NCBI GenBank assembly: GCA_035546335.1
Contig: DATKDP010000139.1
Coordinates: forward strand, 1-33,255
Length of the DNA: 33,255 bases
Reading direction: 5' to 3'
Origin: DATKDP01 sp035546335
GTDB taxonomy: Bacteria; Acidobacteriota; Thermoanaerobaculia; Gp7-AA8
Shown here: in pieces, positions 1-8,071 of the stretch
How positions within the stretch are numbered: the first letter of the stretch is position 1
How the letters are laid out: every line of letters starts with the position of its first letter
Translations under genes and position numbers: made by a program
The notes under the pieces: model-generated
Database searches by the model: none
Seen by the model: the letters and a program-made list of their open reading frames with translations, nothing else
What the model was told of the DNA's origin: nothing

Positions 1-459
1 CTAGCCGCCGACGCTCTTCCAGAGCGAGATCGCCTCGTCGCCCTCGACGACCTTCGACTCGGAGCCCGGTCCATGGACGATCCTCACTCTCACGGGAGCC
101 GAACCGCTCGCCTCCGTGTAGAAGAGTGTGCGGATGGCTCCCCGCGGAATCCCGAGAGTGCCGCCGAGATGAGAGACCCAGACGAAAGGCCGCTGGAAGT
201 CGGCAGCCTGCAAACGCTCGACGAGCCCGCTCGCCTCGAGCCCTTCGACAGACTTCGCGTCAGCGCCTTCATAGACGATGCGCACGACGGCCGGCTTCTC
301 TCCGAAAGCATCTCGATACCAGATTGATTCGATACGGTCGGTGTTGATGGCGAGGCTGCCGTTCATGTGAGAAACGACGAGGAAGCGGCGTTCTGCCGAA
401 TGGGCGATGGCGCTGGAGAAAATGACGAAGATGAATGCGATGAGCCGAACGATCCTCAT
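1..459 (-). CDS. Small exported protein with two copies of one unit
   Basis: I do not recognise a named family in this 152-residue protein. A hydrophobic N-terminus (about residues 1-22, ending near AHSA) looks like a Sec signal peptide, so it is probably periplasmic or secreted. The rest is an internal duplication. Residues about 25-82 and 90-149 align as F(L/V)-x-VSH-(M/L)-x-G-(S/T)-L-x-I, then I-x-(S/T)-(I/L)-(W/F)-Y, then VRIV, then VEG-x-EA-x-x-L. Its ATG overlaps the TGA of the upstream M28 peptidase gene as ATGA (456-459), so the two are almost certainly co-transcribed and translationally coupled. It may act beside that secreted peptidase, but the sequence gives no catalytic motif. The TAG stop falls at bases 3-1, so the gene is complete. 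Confidence 0.75.
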   Translation of the reverse strand: MRIVRLIAFIFVIFSSAIAHSAERRFLVVSHMNGSLAINTDRIESIWYRDAFGEKPAVVRIVYEGADAKSVEGLEASGLVERLQAADFQRPFVWVSHLGGTLGIPRGAIRTLFYTEASGSAPVRVRIVHGPGSESKVVEGDEAISLWKSVGG

Positions 460-2327
460 GGGGCGATCTCCTCTCTTCTGATTTGAGCCGAACGAGAATG
501 AGCCAGTGTACTCTCCGCTGCAGCCTGGGATGCCGCTCCGCTGTGACCCTCTGTCGGGGGTGGCTGAGCGCCGCGCGCGCCGAGCGTTGCGCGCAGGGCG
601 AGCCGTTCTCCCTCGCGCAGCACGATGATCTCGACGGTCTCACCCGGCTTGTGATCCTGCAGCGCATAGGTCATGTCGTAGAGGTTCTCGATCCGCATGC
701 CTGCGATCTCGACGATCGTGTCGCCCCCACGCAAGCCCGCCTTCTCCGCCGGCCCCGCGGGGCGAACATCGGTGATCCTCACGCCTCCTGCGGCGGCTTC
801 CATCGCGCTGTAGTCGGGAATCGTTCCGAGATAGGCGCCATAGCCCCGGCTGTCGCCTTCCATTGCGGGTGCGGCGGACGCGCGGGCGTACGCAGGTGTG
901 ATCTCGCCTCGAGCGAGCCGGGCCGTCACCAGAGCCGTCAGCTCCGCGATCCGCGCGACTCCGTCGAAATCGATCGCGTCGGCGACATCGTCGGGCGTGT
1001 GATAGCGCTCGTGGGTCCCGGTGAAGAAGTGCAGGACGGGGATCTTCTTCGCGTAGAAGCTCGTCTGGTCCGACGGACCGTATCCGTCGCCGCTCGATGC
1101 GACCGTCAGCTTCACCTCGGAGCCGGCACGATCGAGAAGGGACTTCCATTCGGGCGCCGACTCGACGCCGAGGGCGATGAGCTTTTCGTCGCGCAGTGTG
1201 CCCACCATGTCGAGATTGATCATCGCGACGACTCGCTCGAGCGGCACGGGGGCGTGCTGCACGAACCAGGACGAGCCTCCGAGTCCCGTCTCTTCCGCCG
1301 AGAAAAACGCAAAGACGATCGTGCGCCGATTGCGCGATCTCCCGAGCAGCTCGGAGAGGCGCTTCGCGGCGACGAGAACCGCGGCGGTACCGGAGGCGTT
1401 GTCGTCTGCGCCGTAGTGGATTGCAGTCTCGTTCGGCCGCATCGAGCCCCGGCCACCGAATCCGAGGTGGTCGTAGTGCGCGCCCACGACGATGATCTCG
1501 TTCGCGAGCTTTCCCTTGCCGCGAAGGACCGCGCCGATGTTCTCAGCGTCGGAGTAGGTCGCTTTCACGTCGACCATCCCCGAGAGTGTAGCGTCGAGCA
1601 GGCGCGAGCGCGGTTTCAGGTCGGAGTCGACGTCTCTCTGAAACTGCGCGAGGTCGACCCACTTCGAGCCAGCGGATGTTCTCACTTGAAGCACCGGGAG
1701 CCCCGCGGGGCTCTCAGGGCCGTCGTTGACGAGCGGGGGGAGCTTGTCTTTTCCTTCGTCCTGCAGAGGGCCGGTGACGAAGACGACGGCCGCGGCGCCG
1801 AGCTCCCGCGCCTTCATCGCCTTGTAGCGCTGTGCCGACCACCGGCTCGGCCTTCTGCCGTCGAACCGGGACGACTCGTCTCGCTCCTGCGGCTCGTAGC
1901 GGAGCATCAGCGCGACCTTGCCGCGCAGATCGATCCCCTCGAATTCGCGATAGTCCAGCGGTGGCGCGTCGATCCCGTACCCGACGAAGGCGATCTGCCC
2001 GGAGAACGAGCCGGCGGTGGAAAAGCCGAGAGGAGCCCAGTCATCACCGGAGAGCCCTTCGATCGCGTTGTTCTCACCCGCGGCAACCCCGACTTTCACT
2101 GGGAACTTCTGCCGGTACGACGAGCCGAAAAGCGGCTCGAGGTGCACCGCTCGCAACTGCGACTCGAGATAGTCCGCGGCGAGTCCCAATCCTTTGGTGC
2201 CCAGCCCGCGACCTTCCATCGTTTCGGAGGCGAGGGTGCGAATGTGTTTTTCGACGAGCGCCACCGGCGCATCGGCGAGCAGGGGAGCTGTGATCAGCCA
2301 GACTGCAGTGAGCGAGAGTATACGCAT
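456..2327 (-). CDS. Secreted M28 family zinc aminopeptidase with PA insert and C-terminal PDZ domain
   Basis: The predicted protein has 623 residues. I chose the ATG at 2327 because it gives a clean signal peptide (MRILSLTAVWLITAPLLADA). The frame stays open upstream, but that part is Arg/Ser/Pro-rich and looks non-coding. A PA-like insert occupies about residues 85-255. The M28 zinc site is complete: H284 in GAHYDH, D308 in GADDN, E345/E346 in SAEE, D373 in LDMVG and H443 in YHTPDD. A PDZ domain follows at about 497-583, and the tail is low complexity. This order is typical of bacterial extracytoplasmic M28 aminopeptidases that remove N-terminal residues from peptides. The substrate cannot be read from the sequence. 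The gene ends in an ATGA overlap with the small duplicated protein downstream. Confidence 0.9.
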   Translation of the reverse strand: MRILSLTAVWLITAPLLADAPVALVEKHIRTLASETMEGRGLGTKGLGLAADYLESQLRAVHLEPLFGSSYRQKFPVKVGVAAGENNAIEGLSGDDWAPLGFSTAGSFSGQIAFVGYGIDAPPLDYREFEGIDLRGKVALMLRYEPQERDESSRFDGRRPSRWSAQRYKAMKARELGAAAVVFVTGPLQDEGKDKLPPLVNDGPESPAGLPVLQVRTSAGSKWVDLAQFQRDVDSDLKPRSRLLDATLSGMVDVKATYSDAENIGAVLRGKGKLANEIIVVGAHYDHLGFGGRGSMRPNETAIHYGADDNASGTAAVLVAAKRLSELLGRSRNRRTIVFAFFSAEETGLGGSSWFVQHAPVPLERVVAMINLDMVGTLRDEKLIALGVESAPEWKSLLDRAGSEVKLTVASSGDGYGPSDQTSFYAKKIPVLHFFTGTHERYHTPDDVADAIDFDGVARIAELTALVTARLARGEITPAYARASAAPAMEGDSRGYGAYLGTIPDYSAMEAAAGGVRITDVRPAGPAEKAGLRGGDTIVEIAGMRIENLYDMTYALQDHKPGETVEIIVLREGERLALRATLGARGAQPPPTEGHSGAASQAAAESTLAHSRSAQIRREEIAP

Positions 2328-2445
2328 GGCCCTCACGAGTGCGGAGATCGTCTCCGCCGCGAATCGAATTCGCATCCGCCGGACCGTCCGCGGACGCCTC
2401 GAATCAGCGTAGCACAATGCACCGCAGCGCCCGGAATCGCCGATA

Positions 2446-4548
2446 ATGAACTGTTTGAGCAGAGCGCCGTCGGACAGAGAAGACGCGGAGCGCGAGAGCG
2501 CGGGCACCGGGCGCGCCGAGCGCGGGCTCGGGGTCGCCACATTCGGTCTCTTCGTTCTCACCCTGTTGATCGGCGGCGTCTTCTTCGTTCGCTTCGAGCC
2601 GGCCCTCATCCTCCCGCAGCGTCTTCTTCAACCCATTGCCGCAGCGCTCCTCGTCGTCAGCGCCTCTCTTGCGACCGGCCGGGTCGTCCTTCGCCTCGGC
2701 GAATCGCTGATCGCCCGCGCGGGAACTTTCGAGAACGCCACCACCACAAACGACGAGCCCGAAGTCGACTCGACCGCCATCCTCGGGATTCCTGCGCTCG
2801 GGCTTCTCATCGCCTTGCTCAGCCTCGCAGGATCGGCACAGCCGCTGGTCCTGGCTCTGGTCACGGTCATTCTCGCTGCCATCGGTCTCGGCACATCGTG
2901 GAAGCCGCTCGTCGATCTTCTTCGTTGCGTCCGCCCGGGCATTCTCGCTCTCTACGCCATTCCGCTGGCCATCGCGGCAATCGGTGCGATGGCACCGGTG
3001 AATACACCCGATGAGCTCACCTACAAGCTGGCGATCCCGCGCACGTATCAGCTGTTCGAACGAATGCTCGAGCTCCCACTCAACTCTGCATCGTATTTCC
3101 CCGCCGCCGTCTACATGGCGGATCTTCCGGCGATGGTGCTCGGGGGCGCCTCTGCTGCGAGGTTCCTTCACTTCATCCTTTACGTCTGTACACTTCGGAT
3201 CCTCTTCCGAATTTCGAGGGAGCTCGTCTCGACGAGCTCACCTCGCGGCGAGATCGATCGCGCACACTGGCCGGTCATCGTGGTGGCCTGGACTCCTGCG
3301 CTGATGATCATCGCGGGTTGGGCGTGGGCCGAATGGCCGATGCTCGGACTGCTGTTGCTGTCGATCCATGCATGGCAACGATTCGTCGAGGGCCGGAGCG
3401 CTCGTGAGCTCGCGATCGCAACCGCCGCGCTGGCACTGGCACTCTCGACGAAATACACCGCGCTCCCCTGGCTGGTTGCGTTTGCTCCAGTCGCGGTGAT
3501 CGACGCGCGCTCGATGCGCCTGCGAGCTCGAGTCATCGGCGCCGCCGCAATCCTGATCGCTCTTTTCGGCGGTTTTTACTACGTCAGGAACGCGATCTGG
3601 ACCGGCAGTCCAATCGCACCGTTCCTTCTTCCTCACAGCCCTGCGATCGAGAACTATCGCTCCTCGCTCGGAGGGTGGGCGGAGCTCACCCGCGGCTATG
3701 ACATCTTTCATCCCGGAATCGTGGACGACTCGCTCGGCGTGCTCCTTCCGGTCATGGTTCTGTTCGCGCCGTTCGCACTTCTGTTCGGTGCCCGGAGGGG
3801 CTATGTCGTGCGGCTTCTCACCGTCGGCGGACTCCAGCTCGTGCTCCTCATTACTCTCGCACCCACCTCCCGGCTGATTCTGACCGCGGCCGTGCCGATG
3901 GCGCTCGTGGGTGCTGCGCTCTCGGTGCGGCTGTGGACGGCATGGGGTCGCGGCGTCCGATTCGCTGCTGCGGCCGCAGCGCTCGCAGCGCTCGCCGGAC
4001 AGCTCCTTCTCGTCTGCTTCAGCCTCGTCACCTCGTGGAACTTCGGCGCGTATCTCGCCGGTGCCGAGAGCGAAATGGACTATCTGCGACGAACGCGTGA
4101 ATACGTCCCCGTCTATCAATGGCTCGAGACGAACACTCGGGAGGACGCGACGATTCTGCTCCTCGGGGAGAATCGCCCGTTCCACCTCGCGCGCCGGGCG
4201 CTCAGCGCAGCGAATCTCGACGGCGCTCGCGTGTCCGCCTGGCTCTCTCGATTTTCGACTCCCGACGCGCTCCATACCGAGATGGAACGTCTCCGAATCT
4301 CCTATGTCGTGGTGCACAGGCAGCGCTACCGCATTGCTGCATCCGACCCCGGTGAGACGCGATCCATGATTGCCAAGGAGTTCATTCTCGAAGTTCCACC
4401 AGCCGTACACGCAGCTCTCAGCGGCTTCTTCAGGCAATATGGCGAAGAGGTCTACCGCGACGAGTCGTATCTCGTCTTTCGATTATCGAAGAAGCGAAGC
4501 TCCATCAGCCTCGCCGAGCCTTTACTTGCTCTCGGTCGCCTGGAGTGA
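2446..4548 (+). CDS. Polytopic GT39/ArnT-like glycosyltransferase
   Basis: This is a 700-residue membrane protein with roughly ten or more hydrophobic segments (about 29-50, 59-80, 111-126, 132-150, 166-184 and others through about 510), then a soluble C-terminal domain of about 180 residues. The acidic pair D189-E190 in NTPDELTYKLAIP resembles the Asp/Glu motif in an outer loop of lipid-carrier-dependent glycosyltransferases such as the PMT and ArnT families. Such enzymes move a sugar from a polyprenyl-phosphate carrier to an acceptor outside the cytoplasm. Donor and acceptor are not visible here. It is divergent from the M28 gene across 118 bases. Its last 27 bases overlap the convergent YceI gene. 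No strong ribosome-binding site is seen; the ATG is the first in frame and leaves a 28-residue polar N-terminus. Confidence 0.7.
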   Translation: MNCLSRAPSDREDAERESAGTGRAERGLGVATFGLFVLTLLIGGVFFVRFEPALILPQRLLQPIAAALLVVSASLATGRVVLRLGESLIARAGTFENATTTNDEPEVDSTAILGIPALGLLIALLSLAGSAQPLVLALVTVILAAIGLGTSWKPLVDLLRCVRPGILALYAIPLAIAAIGAMAPVNTPDELTYKLAIPRTYQLFERMLELPLNSASYFPAAVYMADLPAMVLGGASAARFLHFILYVCTLRILFRISRELVSTSSPRGEIDRAHWPVIVVAWTPALMIIAGWAWAEWPMLGLLLLSIHAWQRFVEGRSARELAIATAALALALSTKYTALPWLVAFAPVAVIDARSMRLRARVIGAAAILIALFGGFYYVRNAIWTGSPIAPFLLPHSPAIENYRSSLGGWAELTRGYDIFHPGIVDDSLGVLLPVMVLFAPFALLFGARRGYVVRLLTVGGLQLVLLITLAPTSRLILTAAVPMALVGAALSVRLWTAWGRGVRFAAAAAALAALAGQLLLVCFSLVTSWNFGAYLAGAESEMDYLRRTREYVPVYQWLETNTREDATILLLGENRPFHLARRALSAANLDGARVSAWLSRFSTPDALHTEMERLRISYVVVHRQRYRIAASDPGETRSMIAKEFILEVPPAVHAALSGFFRQYGEEVYRDESYLVFRLSKKRSSISLAEPLLALGRLE

Positions 4549-5106
4549 GATCGTCACGACCACTTCGTCCGACAGAAGCACGCCGCCCGTATCCAGCACC
4601 TGGTTCCAGTCGATCCCGAAATCCTTCCGATTGATCGTCGTGCCCATCTCGAAGCCGGCTCTGCGCACGCCGCTGAACGGGTCGCGGGCAAAGCCGAGGA
4701 AGGTGACCGGAAGGACGATCGGCTTGATCACTCCGCGCATGGTGAGCATTCCCGCTACCTCGAATCGCTCGTCGGAGACCTTCGTGATTTTGCTGCTCTT
4801 GAAGGTGATCTTCGGGTGTTTTCGAACGTCGAAGAAGTCGGAGCTGCGCAGATCCTCGTCTCGGCGGGGCTCGTTCGTGTCGATGCTGGCGGCCTCGATG
4901 ACCAGCTCGACGCGAGAGGCCTCGATCTCGTCATCCTGAATCACAGTGCCGCTGAAGCGGGTGAAGCGGCCGGTGACGTTCGACATCAGGTGCCGGATGC
5001 GGAAGCTGACGTCGGAATGTTTCGGATCGATGATCCACTGCTGCTCGGCGAATAGCGCGCCCGCATGAAGCAGAACGAGAAGGGTCACTGCGCTTCTTCT
5101 GATCAT
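4522..5106 (-). CDS. YceI family periplasmic protein
   Basis: This 194-residue protein has a signal peptide (MIRRSAVTLLVLLHAGALFA) followed by the YceI lipocalin-like fold signature: WIIDPKHSDVSFRIRHLM near the mature N-terminus, then VTGRFTRFSGTV, and KITFKSSKI and MTMRGVIKPIVLPV further on. YceI proteins bind polyisoprenoid or similar hydrophobic ligands in the periplasm, and some are linked to respiratory electron carriers. I chose the ATG at 5106 over the one at 5118 because 5106 overlaps the TGA of the upstream di-haem peroxidase as ATGA, and the signal peptide starts cleanly there. That coupling suggests a shared role with the cytochrome. The 3' end overlaps the convergent glycosyltransferase gene by 27 bases. 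Confidence 0.92.
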   Translation of the reverse strand: MIRRSAVTLLVLLHAGALFAEQQWIIDPKHSDVSFRIRHLMSNVTGRFTRFSGTVIQDDEIEASRVELVIEAASIDTNEPRRDEDLRSSDFFDVRKHPKITFKSSKITKVSDERFEVAGMLTMRGVIKPIVLPVTFLGFARDPFSGVRRAGFEMGTTINRKDFGIDWNQVLDTGGVLLSDEVVVTISLQATESK

Positions 5107-6053
5107 TCTTCCTTCCACGGGTCGGCGAAGCGTTGGTCGGTGACGAGTCCTTCGTCGGTCAGCGACTCGAGGAATTCGATCAGCGAAGCCTTCTCGGCGG
5201 GACGCAGCGCGAGCCGGCGAACCTCGTCGTATCGATCGATGACCTCAGGCAGAGATCCGATCGAGCCATCGTGCATGTAGGGTGCGGTGAGCTCGATGTT
5301 CCTCAGCGTCGGAACGCGGAAGCTACCTCCGGTGATCCCGTTGCCGACGATCAGCGGCTTCGTGCGCCCAGCACCTGCTCGCCGGATCGGCCCCGAGAAA
5401 TTGAAGCCGCCGTGACACGTCGCACATCCGCTCCTCGCCGAGAAGAAGAGCTTCATTCCCTCCATCGCCGATTCGGAAAGGGCGCGAAGGTCATCGTCGA
5501 AGACGAGCCGGTCATAGGGCGACCGGCCGGAGATCAGCGCACGCTCGAACGTTGCGATGGCGCTGATCGTGTTTTTCATCCGAACCGGCCGCCGCTGTCC
5601 GGGAAACGCGGCGCGGAAGAGCCGGTCGTACAGCGGGTCCGCCGCGAGCCTCCGGACGATCTCGCGCTCTCGTCCCTTCATGCCCAGCTCGACGGGGTGC
5701 GAGCCGAACATCGGCACGCGCGCCTGCTTCTCGAGCGACGGGATCTCCCCGCTCCAGCCGTACCCGGCGTTGTAGGCGACGTTCGACAGCGTCATCGTGT
5801 TCAGGCGATGCATCTCACCGGTCGAGCCGATCGCCGTCGCGCGTCCGTCGGTGAACGCGCGACGCTGCTGATGACAGCTTCCGCACGACTGCGTTCCGTT
5901 GCCCGACAGGCGCACGTCGTAGAAGAGCCGGCGGCCGAGCTCGAACTTCGCAGCAGACATTCGATTCGCCGGTGGCGTGAGCGGCAGGGGAGCGCCCGGC
6001 GGAAGGTGCCACTGAAACGCGACGCTGACGGCGAGAAGAGCCGCAGTTACCAC
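5103..6053 (-). CDS. Di-haem cytochrome c peroxidase / MauG-like protein
   Basis: From the GTG at 6053 the protein has 316 residues. It carries two c-type haem sites, CGSCH at 57-61 and CATCH at 210-214, about 150 residues apart as in bacterial cytochrome c peroxidases and MauG-like enzymes. FELGRRLFYDVRLS before the first haem and RVPTLRNIELTAPYMHDGS near the C-terminus are typical of the family. These enzymes work in the periplasm, reducing peroxide or oxidising a protein substrate. I prefer the GTG because it gives an N-terminal hydrophobic export segment; it overlaps the TAA of the upstream TPR gene by seven bases. An ATG further in, before SAAKFELG, would remove the export signal. The upstream open extension is Arg-rich and unlikely to be coding. 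It is coupled to YceI downstream. Confidence 0.88.
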   Translation of the reverse strand: MVTAALLAVSVAFQWHLPPGAPLPLTPPANRMSAAKFELGRRLFYDVRLSGNGTQSCGSCHQQRRAFTDGRATAIGSTGEMHRLNTMTLSNVAYNAGYGWSGEIPSLEKQARVPMFGSHPVELGMKGREREIVRRLAADPLYDRLFRAAFPGQRRPVRMKNTISAIATFERALISGRSPYDRLVFDDDLRALSESAMEGMKLFFSARSGCATCHGGFNFSGPIRRAGAGRTKPLIVGNGITGGSFRVPTLRNIELTAPYMHDGSIGSLPEVIDRYDEVRRLALRPAEKASLIEFLESLTDEGLVTDQRFADPWKEE

Positions 6054-6715
6054 GAGCGCACGGTCGACGACGAGGTGAGTGAGCTCGTCTGCTGGTGAAT
6101 TGCGTCCCGAGTTTCCACCCAGCTCGCGAATTGCTCGAGCTCGGTCGCCTCGACGCCTGCGGGATCGGTGCGCCGCTGCTCGACCCATCGCTTCATCGCT
6201 GCGAAGAGCACGTCGGCGCGAGGGCGGTCGCCGCTGAAAAGAATGGTATACGCCTCTCTCGCCTCGCCGATGCGATTCAATGCGAGGTGCGCCTCGGCGC
6301 GATACTCGATCGCCGGACTGTAGCCCGGTTCGATCGCCAGTGCCTGGTCATAGGCCTCGAGCGACTCCTCGAAGCGCCCCTGCTTGCGTAGAACGAACCC
6401 CAGCTCGCTGAGGGCGGGATAGAGATCGGGACGGCCCTTGACCGCCCGCCGGAAGTCCGCCTCGGCATTTTTGAGCTGTTTGTCGATCTGCTTTTTCAGC
6501 TTCTCCTCTCCCTTCGCATCGGAGGTAGCCGCCAGTTTCTCGTACATCTCCGCAATCTTGTCGAGGCGCCGCCCGCCGCTCTGATAGTCCTCCACGGCGC
6601 GCTGCCGGGGATCGATGGTCCCGGGCGACGGAACACCTCCTCCCGATTGCGAGCGCTCCGCAAACGTGCTGTGACCAATGAGCAAGGCCGCCGCAAACAT
6701 CATCACCAGTCTCAT
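6047..6715 (-). CDS. Exported TPR-repeat protein
   Basis: This is a 222-residue protein with a short signal peptide (MRLVMMFAAALLIGHSTFA) and a helical region holding at least two tetratricopeptide units at about residues 90-160. LYPALSELGFVLRKQGRFEE and the following helix ending ALAIEPGYSPAI show the TPR spacing of small and bulky residues. TPR domains bind other proteins, so this may be an assembly or docking factor for the di-haem peroxidase and YceI encoded directly downstream. The stop codon lies inside the start region of the peroxidase. The N-terminal linker is Gly/Ser/Pro-rich, and a charged helix at about 55-85 may be a coiled coil. Confidence 0.8.
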   Translation of the reverse strand: MRLVMMFAAALLIGHSTFAERSQSGGGVPSPGTIDPRQRAVEDYQSGGRRLDKIAEMYEKLAATSDAKGEEKLKKQIDKQLKNAEADFRRAVKGRPDLYPALSELGFVLRKQGRFEESLEAYDQALAIEPGYSPAIEYRAEAHLALNRIGEAREAYTILFSGDRPRADVLFAAMKRWVEQRRTDPAGVEATELEQFASWVETRDAIHQQTSSLTSSSTVRSW

Positions 6716-6825
6716 GACTTCCTCCTCGCTTGATTCTAGGCCTCTCGCTCGACGCCTGAGCTGCGGGAAAGGTCAGGGAATCGAAACGATTTGCTGGTGG
6801 CGATTCAGGAATCTGTACACCACGT

Positions 6826-7755
6826 TCATAACGATGGTGCAGCCCAATCCCAGATCGCACGCGAGACCTCGGCAATGGCCCGGCTCGCCGCATTCTCGTC
6901 GGCGATGCCGCGCGTGAGCACGATGAGCACATAGGGTGAGCGTGCAGGCGGATAGACGATCGCCGCGTCGTGGCTGATCCTGGTGATGTTTCCAGTCTTG
7001 TGCGCGACCATCACTCCGGGCGGAAGACCCGCGGGGATCTTCGAACGAAACTCCTGCGCGCGGAGGATGTCGATCATCGCCTCGCTCGCCGCGGGCGAGA
7101 TCGCCTTCCGCTCCGCGATCGCCTTCATGACGAGCATCAGGTCGTACGCCGTCGTCGTGTTGTTCATCCCCGCGTCGAAGGCCTTCTGATCTTCGACGCC
7201 GCGGAGAACGCGGATGTCGTTCGCGCCCAGAGAGCGCATGAGCGCCATCACGCGATCGGCCCCCACCCTCTGAATGAGAAGGTTGGTTGCCAGATTCGAG
7301 CTGCGGACGATCATCCGGTGCATCAGCTCGCCGAGAGGCTTCGATTCGCTTGTCGAGGCGTAGAGATCGGTGTCGCTGTCGTCGGACTGCGCGATCGCAT
7401 AGGTCGAGCCGTCGAAAATGCTGACGAACCGGTTCTCCACCACGACCGGCTGGTCGAGCGAGAGCTCGCGTCGATCGATCGCTTCGAAGATCGCCAGCAT
7501 GACGGGCACCTTCATCGTGCTCGCCGCGTGCAGGATCACCCGCTCGTCGCGGAAGAAGCTGCGGCCGGTCTCGAGCTCTTCGAAAGCAACAGCGAGCGTT
7601 TCCGCCCCATAGCGTCCGGTGATCGCGTCGATCGTGCGAGCGAGCTCCGGATCATGATCCTGCATGGCGACATCCTGAAGACTCACCGGCATGGTCCGGC
7701 ATCCGTTGGTACACAGAAGCAGAAAAAGGAGGCCGATTCGCGACAGGACCATCAT
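6826..7755 (-). CDS. Class A beta-lactamase-like serine hydrolase, probable lipoprotein
   Basis: The 309-residue protein has the three active-site motifs of serine penicillin-recognising enzymes: S79-T-M-K82, S152-S-N154 and K253-T-G255. E188 sits 36 residues after S152, the same spacing as from S130 to the general base E166 in class A beta-lactamases. The canonical Asn four residues beyond that Glu is missing (Ala here), so the deacylation site is altered. The N-terminus is a hydrophobic leader ending in LLLCTNGC, so C19 may be a lipidated Cys, although the lipobox is poor. It could be a true beta-lactamase or a related periplasmic hydrolase; activity cannot be told from sequence. It lies 34 bases after the MoaD/ThiS-like gene on the same strand. 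Confidence 0.85.
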   Translation of the reverse strand: MMVLSRIGLLFLLLCTNGCRTMPVSLQDVAMQDHDPELARTIDAITGRYGAETLAVAFEELETGRSFFRDERVILHAASTMKVPVMLAIFEAIDRRELSLDQPVVVENRFVSIFDGSTYAIAQSDDSDTDLYASTSESKPLGELMHRMIVRSSNLATNLLIQRVGADRVMALMRSLGANDIRVLRGVEDQKAFDAGMNNTTTAYDLMLVMKAIAERKAISPAASEAMIDILRAQEFRSKIPAGLPPGVMVAHKTGNITRISHDAAIVYPPARSPYVLIVLTRGIADENAASRAIAEVSRAIWDWAAPSL

Positions 7756-7789
7756 GAATCACGCATGCGCATGCGTCGCTGTGCTCGCG

Positions 7790-8071
7790 TCATCCGCCGC
7801 TCACTGCGGGCAGAATCACGATCTCCGCACCGTCGCGCACGTCGCCGGCGAGCCCGCCCGAATCGCGGATGTTCTCTCCATCGACGAAAATGTTGACGTG
7901 AGGTCGCACCTCGCCGAGCTCGGTCATGATCCGGTCACGAACCGCAGGGCACTCGCGCCAGAGCAGCGACAGCGCTCCCGATACCGAGCCGGCTGCCCCG
8001 TCAACGCGAATCTCGGAGCGGTTTCTCGCGAGCTCGCGCAGCGGTCCGGGAATCACGAAGACGAGCGACAT
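7790..8071 (-). CDS. MoaD/ThiS family sulfur-carrier-like protein
   Basis: This 93-residue protein has the size and ends of a ubiquitin-like sulfur carrier: MSLVFVIPGPLRELA at the N-terminus, VNIFVDGENIRD in the middle, DGAEIVILPAVSGG at the C-terminus. The terminal Gly-Gly is the site that E1-like enzymes adenylate and thiocarboxylate in MoaD and ThiS. No moaE, thiG or E1-like gene lies nearby, so an assignment to molybdopterin or thiamine synthesis is not supported. Its ATG overlaps the TGA of the upstream propeller gene as TGATG, so the two are translationally coupled. Confidence 0.88.
   Translation of the reverse strand: MSLVFVIPGPLRELARNRSEIRVDGAAGSVSGALSLLWRECPAVRDRIMTELGEVRPHVNIFVDGENIRDSGGLAGDVRDGAEIVILPAVSGG

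Noticed and set aside
483..3014. A plus-strand open frame of about 840 codons opposite the M28 peptidase gene
   Set aside because: It is the antisense shadow of a GC-rich gene: Arg/Asp/His-rich with no domain, while the minus strand has a full zinc site and signal peptide.
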